DNA of 64,000 bases, taken from NCBI GenBank assembly GCA_003612585.1, contig RAZH01000007.1, positions 62,001-126,000 on the forward strand. Direction: 5' to 3'. Of the stretch, positions 24,013 through 32,718 are shown piece by piece. Made by a program: the position numbers and the translations under genes. This DNA comes from a bacterium 1XD42-54 (GTDB taxonomy: Bacteria > Bacillota > Clostridia > Lachnospirales > Lachnospiraceae). Below the pieces are notes generated by a model. It was not told the DNA's origin and did no database searches. It worked only from the letters and a program-made list of their open reading frames with translations. How positions within the stretch are numbered: the first letter of the stretch is position 1; each line of letters opens with the position of its first letter.

Positions 24013-25947
24013 TTAGTACAGCTTTGCACCAGCCGGAATATGGTTATCAACCATCAGAAGATGAAGTTTTTCTTCGCCCTCTTCCTCATGGATTGCACTG
24101 AGAAGCATTCCACAGGATTCAATTCCCATCATGGCTCTCGGCGGCAGGTTAGTGATAGCGATAAGCGTCTTTCCAACCAGTTCTTCTGGTTCGTAATAAG
24201 CGTGAATACCGCTTAAAATCGTACGATCTGTGCCTGTTCCGTCATCCAGAGTAAACTGTAACAGCTTCTTGGATTTCTTAACTGCTTCACAAGCTTTTAC
24301 CTTTACAGCTCTGAAATCTGACTTGCTGAAAGTATCGAAATCAACAAATTCCTCAAATAAAGGCTCTACCTTTACCTTGGAGAAGTCGATAACTTCTTCT
24401 TTCTCCGGTGCTGCTGTGGAAGTGCTGTTTTCTGACTTCGCAGACTTCTTGTCAGTGTCCAGGGACTTCATTGTCGGGAAGGCGAGCACATCGCGAATTG
24501 CTGCCGAATCCGTCAGAAGCATACACATGCGGTCAATCCCAAAACCGATTCCACCTGTCGGCGGCATGCCGATTTCAAGTGCATTCAGGAAATCTTCGTC
24601 CGTTGTATTTGCTTCCTCATCGCCCTGTGCCAGCTGCTCTTCCTGCGCTTTGAAGCGCTCTCGCTGGTCGATCGGGTCATTCAGTTCAGAATAGGCGTTT
24701 GCCATTTCCCAGCCGTTCATAAAGAACTCAAAACGCTCTACGTATTCCGGATTCTCCGGCTTTTTCTTCGTGAGCGGTGAGATTTCAATCGGATGATCCA
24801 TTACAAAGGTCGGCTGAACCAGGTGCTCTTCCACAAATTCTTCAAAGAACAGATTCAGAATATCGCCTTTCTTATGGCGCTGCTCAAACTCAATGTGATG
24901 CTCTTTTGCGGCAGCTCTTGCTTCCTCAAGGGTATGAATCTCATGGAAATCCACGCCGGAATAACGCTTCACGGCATCTACCATGGTAATCCGCTCAAAC
25001 GGTTTTCCGAGATCCATCTCAATTCCATTGTAAGTGATCTTTGTAGTACCGAGAACTTCCTGCGCTACATAGCGGTACAGGTTCTCCGTCAGATCCATCA
25101 TGCCATTGTAATCCGTATAAGCCTGATAAAGCTCCATCAGCGTAAATTCCGGATTGTGGCGGGTGTCAAGCCCTTCATTGCGGAACACACGGCCAATCTC
25201 ATAGACACGCTCAAGGCCGCCCACGATCAGTCGCTTCAGGTAAAGCTCCAGAGAGATTCGAAGCTTCAAATCCTCATCAAGTGCATTGAAATGTGTCTCG
25301 AACGGACGTGCAGCCGCACCGCCGGCATTCGATACCAGCATCGGCGTCTCAACCTCCATGAAGCCCTGACCATCCAGGTATTTACGAATACTGCTGATAA
25401 TCCGGGAACGCTTTACAAACGTATCCTTCACGTCCGGATTCATGATCAGATCCACATAACGCTGGCGATAGCGCAAATCCGTATTCGTGAGGCCGTGGAA
25501 CTTCTCCGGAAGCACCTGCAGGCTCTTGGTCAGAAGTGTTACCGATTCTGCATGAATGGAAATCTCACCGGTCTTTGTCTTAAACACCTGGCCTTCGATC
25601 CCCACAATATCGCCAATATCCATTTTCTTGAATGCCTTGTATGGCTCCTCACCAATACTGTCGCGTGCCACATAAGACTGGATATTTCCCTTCAAATCCT
25701 GAACATTGCAAAAAGAAGCCTTGCCCATCACACGTTTCGACATCATACGTCCTGCAATGGAAACTGTTTTTCCTTCCAAAGCCTCAAAATTATCTATTAC
25801 ATCTGCACTGTGGTTTGTCACATCATATTTTGTAATCTGAAACGGGTCATTTCCGCCCGCCTGAAGCTCTGCCAGCTTTTCACGGCGCACCTTCAGTAAC
25901 TGATTAATATCCGGTTCCTGCACCTGCTGCTTCTTCTGTTCTGCCAC
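24013..25947 (-). CDS. lysS: Lysyl-tRNA synthetase with element-linked C-terminal domain
   Basis: Class II LysRS that charges tRNA-Lys. The order is an N-terminal OB anticodon-binding domain ([18 protein letters not shown]), the catalytic core with motif 2 [18 protein letters not shown] and motif 3 [16 protein letters not shown], then an appended Trbp111/MetRS-type tRNA-binding domain ([13 protein letters not shown]...[14 protein letters not shown]). The last 157 residues are duplicated at 6573-7052, so this tail was probably brought by the mobile element, restoring a full enzyme. GTG 25947 is chosen because AGGAG lies 8 bases upstream and homologues start (M)AEQKKQ; ATG 26040 is the alternative. 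It is cotranscribed with greA. Confidence 0.95.
   Translation of the reverse strand: MAEQKKQQVQEPDINQLLKVRREKLAELQAGGNDPFQITKYDVTNHSADVIDNFEALEGKTVSIAGRMMSKRVMGKASFCNVQDLKGNIQSYVARDSIGEEPYKAFKKMDIGDIVGIEGQVFKTKTGEISIHAESVTLLTKSLQVLPEKFHGLTNTDLRYRQRYVDLIMNPDVKDTFVKRSRIISSIRKYLDGQGFMEVETPMLVSNAGGAAARPFETHFNALDEDLKLRISLELYLKRLIVGGLERVYEIGRVFRNEGLDTRHNPEFTLMELYQAYTDYNGMMDLTENLYRYVAQEVLGTTKITYNGIEMDLGKPFERITMVDAVKRYSGVDFHEIHTLEEARAAAKEHHIEFEQRHKKGDILNLFFEEFVEEHLVQPTFVMDHPIEISPLTKKKPENPEYVERFEFFMNGWEMANAYSELNDPIDQRERFKAQEEQLAQGDEEANTTDEDFLNALEIGMPPTGGIGFGIDRMCMLLTDSAAIRDVLAFPTMKSLDTDKKSAKSENSTSTAAPEKEEVIDFSKVKVEPLFEEFVDFDTFSKSDFRAVKVKACEAVKKSKKLLQFTLDDGTGTDRTILSGIHAYYEPEELVGKTLIAITNLPPRAMMGIESCGMLLSAIHEEEGEEKLHLLMVDNHIPAGAKLY
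24467..24480. repeat. Proposed attachment-site core inside lysS
   Basis: TTCATTGTCGGGAA, the outer limit of homology with the second lysS tail, equivalent to 7039-7052. It encodes the FPTMK turn at the end of the catalytic domain, so exchange here replaces the whole appended domain without touching the active site. Confidence 0.5.
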
Positions 25948-26055
25948 TTCTTCCACTCCTTTTTCTATTCTAAGCGAATCTCTGCCTGAATAAGATCCGT
26001 CTTTTCTCTCCTTCGTGTACTGTATCACGTTTCGTTCCATAAATGATGCAACACA

Positions 26056-26538
26056 CTAGATTGATCGCTGTATCTCCAGCACTTCATACTCGACAATTCC
26101 GGCCTGCGTCTCTACCGATACTTTGTCTCCAACCCTTCGCCCGATCAGGGCCCTGCCTACCGGAGACTCATTGGAAATCTTTCCCTGCAGGCTGTTTGCC
26201 TCGGAAGATCCTACGATCTTAAATTCCATCTCTTCTTCAAATTCCACATCAAACACTTTGACTGTGCAGCCGACGTTGATCTTTCCGACATCAACTTCGT
26301 CCTCCACCACTACCTCGGCATTTTTCAGAATCTTTTCAATTTCTTCAATCCGGGCCTCGATATCACGCTGCTCGTCCTTTGCTGCATCATACTCTGCATT
26401 CTCCGAAAGGTCACCCTGCTCTCTAGCCTCTTTGATCTTGCCTGCCACTTCTTTTCTTTTATTGACCTTCAAATCATGGAGCTCGTCCTCCAGCTTTTTC
26501 AGACCCGCATAGGTCAGAAGTTTCTTCTTTTCTTCCAT
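26056..26538 (-). CDS. greA: Transcription elongation factor GreA
   Basis: 160 residues. The N-terminal coiled coil LTYAGLKKLEDELHDLKVNKRKEVAGKIKEAREQGDLSENAEY carries the acidic tip residues (DLSENAEYDAAKDEQ) that stimulate transcript cleavage by stalled RNA polymerase. The C-terminal FKBP-like domain ends GRALIGRRVGDKVSVETQAGIVEYEVL. ATG 26538 matches the family start. It lies 108 bases upstream of lysS, behind a consensus promoter, and the pair greA-lysS is a common clostridial operon. Confidence 0.96.
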   Translation of the reverse strand: MEEKKKLLTYAGLKKLEDELHDLKVNKRKEVAGKIKEAREQGDLSENAEYDAAKDEQRDIEARIEEIEKILKNAEVVVEDEVDVGKINVGCTVKVFDVEFEEEMEFKIVGSSEANSLQGKISNESPVGRALIGRRVGDKVSVETQAGIVEYEVLEIQRSI

Positions 26539-26598
26539 TACCAATCTACACCCTTCCTTGACATTTTTTATCATCTATTGTATGCCAACAATCACACA

Positions 26599-26627
26599 AT
26601 TATATCCGATTCCCTCCTGTTTGTCAA
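26599..26627 (-). promoter_or_regulatory. Consensus vegetative promoter for greA-lysS
   Basis: On the minus strand a perfect TTGACA (26622-26627), a 17-base spacer and a perfect TATAAT (26599-26604). The start site would lie about 50 bases upstream of greA. Confidence 0.9.
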
Positions 26628-26668
26628 GATTACACAAACAGCATTTTCCAACGTAAAAACCAGCGTTT

Positions 26669-27640
26669 TTAAAGGCTTTCCCCACCTTTGGCAAACCCGC
26701 TGGCAAGCCGTTCAAGTTCCTCATATGTCTCCGCCAGATTAATCTTCGCGCGCAGCTTTGCAGCTCCCGGACACCCTGTCGTATACCAGGAGAAATGCTT
26801 ACGCATCTCGCGAATCCCGACATACTCACCCTTATATGCAATCTGCATCTGCGCATGGCGCAGCATCAGCTCTGCAATCTGTGCCCTTGAGGGACGCCCG
26901 GCTATCTCCCCCGTTTCAAGATACTGTTCTATTTCCCGGAAAATCCAGGGATTTCCTCTGGCCGCACGTCCTACCATGACTGCATCACAGCCGGTTTCTT
27001 CCAGCATCCTTTTCGCCTTTGGCCCGGAATCCACATCCCCGTTTCCAATTACCGGGATGCGCACTGCTTCCTTGACCTGTCGGATGATATCCCAGTCAGC
27101 CTCTCCGGAATAATACTGTTCCCTTGTTCTTGCATGAACCGCAATCGCAGCCGCTCCGGAAGCTTCCGCAATCCTTGCAATTTCCACAGCATTGACGCTC
27201 TCTTCCGTAAAACCTTTTCTTATTTTTACTGTCACAGGCTTCCTGATCGCGCGTGCGGTTTTGGTGATGATCTGCTCCACCAGCGCCGGATTTTTCATCA
27301 AAGCAGAGCCTTCCCCATTTCCCGCTACCTTGGGCACAGGACATCCCATATTCAAATCCAGGATGTCAAACGGGCGCTCCTCAATATACGCTGCCATCTC
27401 ACTGATAATGTCCGGATCTGAACCAAACAGCTGTAACGACACCGGATGTTCCTCCGGAGAAATTTCAAGCAGCGCCTCCGTATTTTTGTTGTGAAAAGAA
27501 ATCGCTTTTGCACTCACCATTTCTGTGCAGACCATGCCTGCTCCGTTTTCTTTACAGAGCAAACGAAAAGGCAGGTCTGTTACCCCTGCCATTGGCGCCA
27601 GTATAATACGATTCTTCAGATTTACATTTCCTATCTTCAT
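26669..27640 (-). CDS. dusB: tRNA-dihydrouridine synthase B
   Basis: 323-residue FMN enzyme that reduces specific uridines in the tRNA D-loop. The TIM barrel starts LKNRIILAPMAGVTDLPFR and contains DLNMGCPVPKVAGNGEGSALMKNP with the catalytic Cys, VTVKIRKGF, AIAVHARTREQYYSG and IGNGDV...GCDAVMVGRAARGNPWIF, all diagnostic. A C-terminal helical domain completes it. It is the last gene of a likely birA-DUF6145-dusB unit, 29 bp after its neighbour. Confidence 0.95.
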   Translation of the reverse strand: MKIGNVNLKNRIILAPMAGVTDLPFRLLCKENGAGMVCTEMVSAKAISFHNKNTEALLEISPEEHPVSLQLFGSDPDIISEMAAYIEERPFDILDLNMGCPVPKVAGNGEGSALMKNPALVEQIITKTARAIRKPVTVKIRKGFTEESVNAVEIARIAEASGAAAIAVHARTREQYYSGEADWDIIRQVKEAVRIPVIGNGDVDSGPKAKRMLEETGCDAVMVGRAARGNPWIFREIEQYLETGEIAGRPSRAQIAELMLRHAQMQIAYKGEYVGIREMRKHFSWYTTGCPGAAKLRAKINLAETYEELERLASGFAKGGESL

Positions 27641-27669
27641 CGTGAACTACTCAATCCTCTATAAAAGCT

Positions 27670-28008
27670 CTACACATGAATCTCTCTTGCCCCGTCAATT
27701 ACAACCTGATAGTACAGCTCAAGGGAGCGCATCAGCCCTTCCTTCTTACGCTGCAACTCCTTCACCTTAAGCGCAGCACCGATTTCATCGTAAGTATAAT
27801 CTCCCTCTGCCGCCTCTGTTTTAAATTGTAACTTTCCTTCTGCATCATATTCGATCAGAAAAATTCCGCCTACATCGTGTACAAAAAGAACGCACATAAT
27901 TTTCAGCTCATCCTGAACGGACTGCGGAAGGCTTCGAAACGACTCGCCCAGATAATATTTCTCCTCATATGAATTTGCTCCGCAAAGCACCATTGAATCC
28001 TTTGCCAT
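27670..28008 (-). CDS. DUF6145-like small protein between birA and dusB
   Basis: 112 residues: MAKDSMVLCGANSYEEKYYLGESFRSLPQSVQDELKIMCV, then LFVHDVGGIFLIEYDAEGKLQFKTEAAEGDYTYDEIGAALKVKELQRKK. It is soluble and alpha/beta. It resembles DUF6145 proteins of Lachnospiraceae found beside dusB; the name is from memory of the pattern and the function is unknown. AGGAGGAGC precedes ATG 28008; a start at 28032 would overlap birA. Confidence 0.65.
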   Translation of the reverse strand: MAKDSMVLCGANSYEEKYYLGESFRSLPQSVQDELKIMCVLFVHDVGGIFLIEYDAEGKLQFKTEAAEGDYTYDEIGAALKVKELQRKKEGLMRSLELYYQVVIDGAREIHV

Positions 28009-28028
28009 CGTGCTCCTCCTGTTTCCCG

Positions 28029-29009
28029 TCATACATATCCATAAATTCCCCGTACAGAAACTTCACCGGCATACACCGATGTCAACGTCCCATCTTCCCG
28101 GCGGACCAGAAGCTCTCCTGCACTGTTGATTCCTTCCGACACTCCGTCGTATTCATTTCCGGGCTCCAGGACACGAACCTTTCCTCCGATGCCAACCAAA
28201 AGACTGTCATATTCTTCCTTCAGAGCTGAAAAATCCTGTGTCTCCATAAAGCGCCCATAATACTCTTCAAACCGTTTCATGCAGGCCGCAATCAGGACGG
28301 CACGGTTTGGCCGATATCCGATCAGACGGTGCAGGGAAATGGCTTTCTGCTCAATCTCCGGTGGAAAGCCTGCCACATTCGTATTGATGCCTGCCCCGAT
28401 TACTACATATTTAATATAATCAATTTCACTGCTCATCTCCGAAAGGATTCCACAGATCTTTTTCCCGTCAATCACGACATCGTTCGGCCATTTGATTTTC
28501 GCGTCCACGCCGCAATAATCTCTGCAGCCGGATGCAACTGCCATGCCCATAATCAGCGTCAGCATGGAAGCCTTCGCCGGCGGCATCTCTGGACGGACAA
28601 TCAGGCTCATGGCAACTGCACTGCCAGGGGCCATCACCCATGTGCGCCCTCGCCGGCCCTTGCCCTGATTCTGCTCTTCTGCCAGCACAAGCGTCCCCGC
28701 AGGCGCACCGCTCTCTGCAAGACGGCTTGCTTCATTATTGGTTGAATCGACACTGTGCAGAAAACAGATATTCTTTCCTGCCCACACGGTATCCATCCGG
28801 CTTCCGGTTTCCTCCGGCGTAACGATATCCGGACGTGCCAGAATCCGGTAGCCTTTGCGTGGCACTGACTCAATCTCATAGCCTTCTTCTTTTAACTGAT
28901 TGATAACTTTCCATACGGCAGTGCGTGAAACCTCAAACTGCTCACACAGCTCCTGCCCGGACACATAGCCTTCCGCATGCGAAAGCGCCCAGAGTATTTT
29001 ACTTTTCAT
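28029..29009 (-). CDS. birA: Biotin-protein ligase / biotin operon repressor BirA
   Basis: 326 residues. An N-terminal winged helix (GYVSGQELCEQFEVSRTAVWKVINQLKEEGYEIES) shows it is the bifunctional form that also binds DNA. The ligase domain has SVDSTNNEASRLAE, the biotinyl-AMP loop QGKGRRGRTW, KIKWPNDVVIDGKKICGIL and a C-terminal SH3-like domain. It attaches biotin to carboxylase subunits and may repress biotin uptake genes, none of which are in the window. ATG 29009 follows AAAGGA. Confidence 0.95.
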   Translation of the reverse strand: MKSKILWALSHAEGYVSGQELCEQFEVSRTAVWKVINQLKEEGYEIESVPRKGYRILARPDIVTPEETGSRMDTVWAGKNICFLHSVDSTNNEASRLAESGAPAGTLVLAEEQNQGKGRRGRTWVMAPGSAVAMSLIVRPEMPPAKASMLTLIMGMAVASGCRDYCGVDAKIKWPNDVVIDGKKICGILSEMSSEIDYIKYVVIGAGINTNVAGFPPEIEQKAISLHRLIGYRPNRAVLIAACMKRFEEYYGRFMETQDFSALKEEYDSLLVGIGGKVRVLEPGNEYDGVSEGINSAGELLVRREDGTLTSVYAGEVSVRGIYGYV

Positions 29010-29062
29010 TGTCAGTCCTTTCTCACAAAACAGCACTGTGTCTCAAAAGACACAGCCCTGTC

Positions 29063-29329
29063 TTATCCTATATTAAAATAAACCAGACTGGCCGCATAAA
29101 AGACAGCCCAAATCCCTGCACCGCCCATCAAAAGCTTTTTCCCCCGGACCACAAACAATAATGCAAGCGATACATGAAGCAATACGCCTAGAATCAGAAT
29201 AAAATTCAAAAACCAATGATTCTGCAGGATGTGAAACAGGTACAATACGCAAAGTATACCTGCGAGCATCGCAATGACAGCGCAAAATCCTTCTAAGATC
29301 CTGATATCTTTTTCTCTTGCTTTTTTCAT
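29063..29329 (-). CDS. Small membrane protein with three helices
   Basis: 88 residues: a basic start (MKKAREKDIRI), then three hydrophobic helices (FCAVIAMLAGILCVLYLFHIL, FLNFILILGVLLHVSLALLFVV and MGGAGIWAVFYAASLVYF). No family recognised. It lies 24 bp downstream of argF and 53 bp upstream of birA in the same direction, so it may ride on the argF transcript. AGGGAAT precedes ATG 29329. Confidence 0.65.
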   Translation of the reverse strand: MKKAREKDIRILEGFCAVIAMLAGILCVLYLFHILQNHWFLNFILILGVLLHVSLALLFVVRGKKLLMGGAGIWAVFYAASLVYFNIG

Positions 29330-29353
29330 CGCATTCCCTGCCCTGTGAACCAT

Positions 29354-30343
29354 TTAAATACCCATCGTTGCTGCGATGACCGCTTTGATCGTATGCATCC
29401 GGTTCTCTGCCTCATCAAATACAACAGACTGTTCGGATTCGAATACCTCATCCGTAACTTCCATTGCATCCAGTCCGAACTTTTCGTGAATCTCTTTTCC
29501 AATTTTCGTATCAAGATCATGGAATGCCGGAAGGCAATGCATAAACAGCGCGCTTTCCTTTGCCAGAGACATTACCTGTGCATTCACCTGATACGGCAGC
29601 AGCACCTTAATCCGCTCTGCCCATACTTCCTCCGGTTCTCCCATGGAAACCCACACATCCGTATAAATGACGTCAGCGTCTTTCGCGCCTTCTTCAATAC
29701 TCTCTGTCAGTGTAATGATACTGCCGCTCTCTTTTGCATACTCTTGACACTGTGCAACCAGGCGTTCCTCCGGAAAATATTCCTTTGCTGTACACGCTGT
29801 AAAATGCATGCCGAGCTTTGCACAGACAATCATCAAAGAATTGCCCATGTTGTAACGTGCGTCTCCGAAATATGCCAGCTTCTTTCCTTTCAGTTCTCCA
29901 AGATGCTCCCGAATCGTCAGCATATCGGCCAGCATCTGTGTCGGATGGTATTCATTGGTCAGACCATTCCACACCGGCACACCTGCATGCTTTGCAAGCT
30001 CTTCCACAATATCTTGCCCATAACCGCGGTATTCAATTCCATCATACATGCGTCCGAGCACGCGCGCTGTATCCTTAATGCTTTCCTTTTTCCCGATCTG
30101 AGACCCCTGCGGATCAAGGTACGTCACATGCATACCAAGATCATGCGCAGCCACCTCAAATGCACAGCGCGTTCTGGTGCTGGTCTTTTCAAAAATAAGC
30201 GCTATATTTCTTCCTGTCAGATACGGTGTCAGCTCTCCGGCTTTCTTTTTGGCCTTCAGATCAGCTGCCAGGTCAAGCAGATATCTGATCTCCTCTGCGC
30301 TGTAGTCCTTCAATGTCAGGAAATTTCTTCCTTTTAAATCCAT
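29354..30343 (-). CDS. argF: Ornithine carbamoyltransferase
   Basis: 329 residues. It transfers carbamoyl phosphate to ornithine to give citrulline. Signatures are the carbamoyl-phosphate loop [32 protein letters not shown], the ornithine motif DVWVSMGE and [18 protein letters not shown] 30343 behind AAAGGAGAGG is the family start. No other arginine genes are adjacent, so biosynthetic (argF) and catabolic (arcB) roles cannot be separated by context. Confidence 0.95.
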   Translation of the reverse strand: MDLKGRNFLTLKDYSAEEIRYLLDLAADLKAKKKAGELTPYLTGRNIALIFEKTSTRTRCAFEVAAHDLGMHVTYLDPQGSQIGKKESIKDTARVLGRMYDGIEYRGYGQDIVEELAKHAGVPVWNGLTNEYHPTQMLADMLTIREHLGELKGKKLAYFGDARYNMGNSLMIVCAKLGMHFTACTAKEYFPEERLVAQCQEYAKESGSIITLTESIEEGAKDADVIYTDVWVSMGEPEEVWAERIKVLLPYQVNAQVMSLAKESALFMHCLPAFHDLDTKIGKEIHEKFGLDAMEVTDEVFESEQSVVFDEAENRMHTIKAVIAATMGI

Positions 30344-30434
30344 GTTCCTCTCCTTTGCCTTGTCACAGTGTTTCTGTCGTTTTTCACTGTTTATCCTTAA
30401 CTTAACTGTAAAATTTTCTTTCATCCGTTCCTTC

Positions 30435-31373
30435 TCAGTCTTTCGCGACCTCAACAGCGGCCTTCACCATACCTGCCACATTCTGCAGCTCAGAAGGAAT
30501 AATAATCTTCGTTGCCTGGCCGTCAGCCACTTTCTCCAGCGTCTCAAAACTTTTGAGCGTCAGTACGGTCTGGTCTGCCCGTGCCTCCCGAATCAGACGG
30601 ATGCCCTCTGCTTTGGCCTGCTGCACCTTCAGGATTGCTTCCGCCTCACCTTCTGCCTCACGGATCATTTTTTCCTTCGCTGCCTCTGCACGCAGGATCG
30701 CCGCCTGTTTCTCCGCCTCTGCATCCAAAATGGCAGACTGCTTATTTCCTTCTGCAACCAGAATCGAAGATTTCTTCTCTCCTTCTGCTTTCAGAATTGC
30801 CTCTCTTCGTTCGCGCTCTGCCTTCATCTGCTTTTCCATGGCATCAATAATCTGTGCCGGAGGCAGAATATTCTTCAGCTCCACGCGGTTTACCTTGATC
30901 CCCCATGGGTCTGTCGCCACATCAAGCGTGGACCGCATCGTTGTATTGATCACCTCACGCGAGGTCAGCGTCTGATCGAGCTCCATATCACCGATAATGT
31001 TTCGGAGCGTCGTCGCTGTCAGATTTTCAATTGCCATAATCGGGTTCTCCACGCCGTACGTAAACAGCTTCGGATCAGTAATCTGAAAAAATACGACCGT
31101 ATCAATCTGCATGGTAACATTATCTTTTGTAATCACCGGCTGCGGATCAAAGTCCACGACCTGCTCTTTCAGATTTACGCGCTTTGCCACGCGGTCAATA
31201 AACGGCATTTTAAAATGAATGCCTACGTTCCAAGTGGAACGATATCCCCCGAGGCGTTCCAGAATAAATGCCTGTGCCTGCGGTACAATCCTGATACAGC
31301 TGGCCAGAACCAACAGCACAAGTACAACCAGAATCACAACGAGAATTACATTAAATGATAATCCGCCTGTCAT
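30435..31373 (-). CDS. SPFH/band-7 paraslipin (QmcA-like)
   Basis: 312-residue membrane scaffold protein. One N-terminal helix ([21 protein letters not shown]) anchors it. The SPFH domain follows ([42 protein letters not shown]...), with [18 protein letters not shown] and [20 protein letters not shown] long Ala/Glu/Arg coiled coil ends the protein. It forms a pair with the NfeD gene 4 bp upstream, as usual for the family, and probably organises membrane microdomains. Confidence 0.9.
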   Translation of the reverse strand: MTGGLSFNVILVVILVVLVLLVLASCIRIVPQAQAFILERLGGYRSTWNVGIHFKMPFIDRVAKRVNLKEQVVDFDPQPVITKDNVTMQIDTVVFFQITDPKLFTYGVENPIMAIENLTATTLRNIIGDMELDQTLTSREVINTTMRSTLDVATDPWGIKVNRVELKNILPPAQIIDAMEKQMKAERERREAILKAEGEKKSSILVAEGNKQSAILDAEAEKQAAILRAEAAKEKMIREAEGEAEAILKVQQAKAEGIRLIREARADQTVLTLKSFETLEKVADGQATKIIIPSELQNVAGMVKAAVEVAKD

Positions 31374-31377
31374 TGTT

Positions 31378-31818
31378 TCATACCTCCTCTACGATCAGCT
31401 TTACGCCTTTGATCTCTTTTATTTTGACTGTCTTTCCGTCCTCTATCTGAGCATCCTCGCGCGTCGCGCGCGCGGTCCAGTACTGTCCCTTTACTCTTGC
31501 CTGACCTGTACCTGCCAGATTGTCAATCGTTTCTGTCACAACGGCAATCTCTCCGATCAGGCTTTCTGCATTTGTCTTCACATGGCCGCGATTCATGTAA
31601 CGGACTGCCGCCGGACGCGTGACAATCAACAGCACAACAGAAACTATGCAGAATACAACAATCTGCCAGAAAACTTCTGTCCCCGCAATCGCCATTCCAA
31701 AAGACGCCAGAGCGCCTCCGGCAAACCAAATCGTAGTAAGTCCTAGCGTGACCGCCTCAACAGCCAGCAAAACCACCAGGATCACGAGCCAAACCACCGC
31801 CTGTACGTTGATTTCCAA
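31378..31818 (-). CDS. NfeD-family membrane protein
   Basis: 146 residues with three transmembrane segments (VVWLVILVVLLAVEAVTLGLT, WFAGGALASFGMAIAG, FWQIVVFCIVSVVLLIV) and a C-terminal OB-fold domain (SLIGEIAVVTETIDNLAGTGQARVKGQYWTARA). This is the short NfeD form without a ClpP-like protease part. TTG 31818 is chosen because GAGGAGG lies 9 bases upstream; ATGs further upstream lack such a site. The OB domain is thought to bind the adjacent paraslipin. Confidence 0.88.
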   Translation of the reverse strand: MEINVQAVVWLVILVVLLAVEAVTLGLTTIWFAGGALASFGMAIAGTEVFWQIVVFCIVSVVLLIVTRPAAVRYMNRGHVKTNAESLIGEIAVVTETIDNLAGTGQARVKGQYWTARATREDAQIEDGKTVKIKEIKGVKLIVEEV

Positions 31819-31891
31819 TAAAATAAGCCTCCTCTGCTTTTTGAACATCATACTATATTCTACCGCAAAACACAACCGTTTATCCCGACTG

Positions 31892-32359
31892 TCATTTCAT
31901 TTTACAGACATCCACCCATTTATCGCTGCCTGAGAACTGTTCCAGCTCCTCCATCGTCACCTCAATCGCACTGTTGCTGCTTCCTGCTGCGGGAAACACG
32001 GTCTCAAACCGTTTCAGGGATTCATCCAGATAGATTTCCACTCCATCCTTCACGCCAAACGGACAAACGCCGCCAACCGCGTGACCAATCAGCTCTGTCA
32101 CCTGGTCCGCTGACAACATCTTTGCTTTCGTATGGAAAAATGCCTTATATTTCCCGTTATCCACCTTCTGATCACCTGCTGCTACCACCAGCACCGCATG
32201 ATCATCCACCAGAAACGATAATGTTTTTGCAATTCGTGCCGGCTCGCAACCCACGGCCTGCGCCGCCAGTTCGACCGTTGCACTTGAAACCGGAAACTCC
32301 AATATCCTCTGCTGCGCTCCCCACTGTTTTAAATACTCTCTTACTACTTCAATTGCCAT
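31892..32359 (-). CDS. YbaK/ProX-type aminoacyl-tRNA deacylase
   Basis: 155 residues with the YbaK/INS fold: VELAAQAVGCEPARIAKTLSFLVDDHAVLVVAAGDQKVDNGKYKAFF, then the conserved loop GHAVGGVCPFGVKDGVEIYLDESL. The invariant Lys in IAKTL is present. Such proteins hydrolyse mischarged tRNAs (for example Cys- or Ala-tRNA-Pro). ATG 32359 with AGGAGG upstream is favoured over a long N-terminal extension. It follows the Cys-rich protein by 16 bp. Confidence 0.88.
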   Translation of the reverse strand: MAIEVVREYLKQWGAQQRILEFPVSSATVELAAQAVGCEPARIAKTLSFLVDDHAVLVVAAGDQKVDNGKYKAFFHTKAKMLSADQVTELIGHAVGGVCPFGVKDGVEIYLDESLKRFETVFPAAGSSNSAIEVTMEELEQFSGSDKWVDVCKMK

Positions 32360-32375
32360 TTTTTCCTCCTGCCCT

Positions 32376-32618
32376 TTACAATACTGTCTTATTTTCACAT
32401 GCGCTGCACCCGCTGCATCTACTGCACTGACAGCCCACGCCTGTTCTGTCTCCTGCATTTTTTGCCGGTATCTTCTTTCCCGCATGTTTTTGTCCTGCAA
32501 CGTTCTCTGTATGCCCACAACTGCAGCAACATCCGCCCTTTTTCTTCCGAATATTCCGCAGCGCAAGCAAAAACCACACGATTACGACCGCAACAATTAT
32601 GTAATCCAGAATCTTCAT
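32376..32618 (-). CDS. FeoB-associated Cys-rich membrane protein
   Basis: 80 residues: a single N-terminal helix (YIIVAVVIVWFLLALRNI), a basic stretch, then two Cys clusters, GGCCCSCGH and CQCSRCSGCSAC. This layout defines FeoB-associated Cys-rich proteins (FeoX/DUF-type), thought to help ferrous iron passage or sense metal at the pore. It is about 100 bp downstream of feoB in the same direction, with CGGAGGCG before ATG 32618. Confidence 0.85.
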   Translation of the reverse strand: MKILDYIIVAVVIVWFLLALRNIRKKKGGCCCSCGHTENVAGQKHAGKKIPAKNAGDRTGVGCQCSRCSGCSACENKTVL

Positions 32619-32718
32619 ATACCGCCTCCGTTTCTGTTCAACGCCCCAGACACCGTTTTCTGTTTCCTGCATCTGTCACAGTTTATTTAAACAGCAAACC
32701 GTAAACGCTTCATGGTCC

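Larger units (their letters stand above)
7039..24480. mobile_element. Integrative mobilizable element inserted in lysS
   Basis: About 17.4 kb bounded by duplicated lysS tail sequence. It carries a tyrosine integrase and excisionase-like protein, a toxin-antitoxin pair, a primase-helicase, a MobA/MobL relaxase with DUF3847 partner, SSB, a TnpV-type protein and small regulators. It has no type IV secretion genes, so it is classed as mobilizable rather than self-transmissible. The cargo between DUF3847 and SSB is much more AT-rich than the flanking chromosome, and consists of restriction-modification and abortive-infection type genes. Repeats of TTGTCAAAT near both ends resemble integrase arm sites. 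Confidence 0.85.

Noticed and set aside
24793-25899. Long plus-strand frame opposite lysS
   Set aside because: Antisense shadow of a highly conserved synthetase gene.
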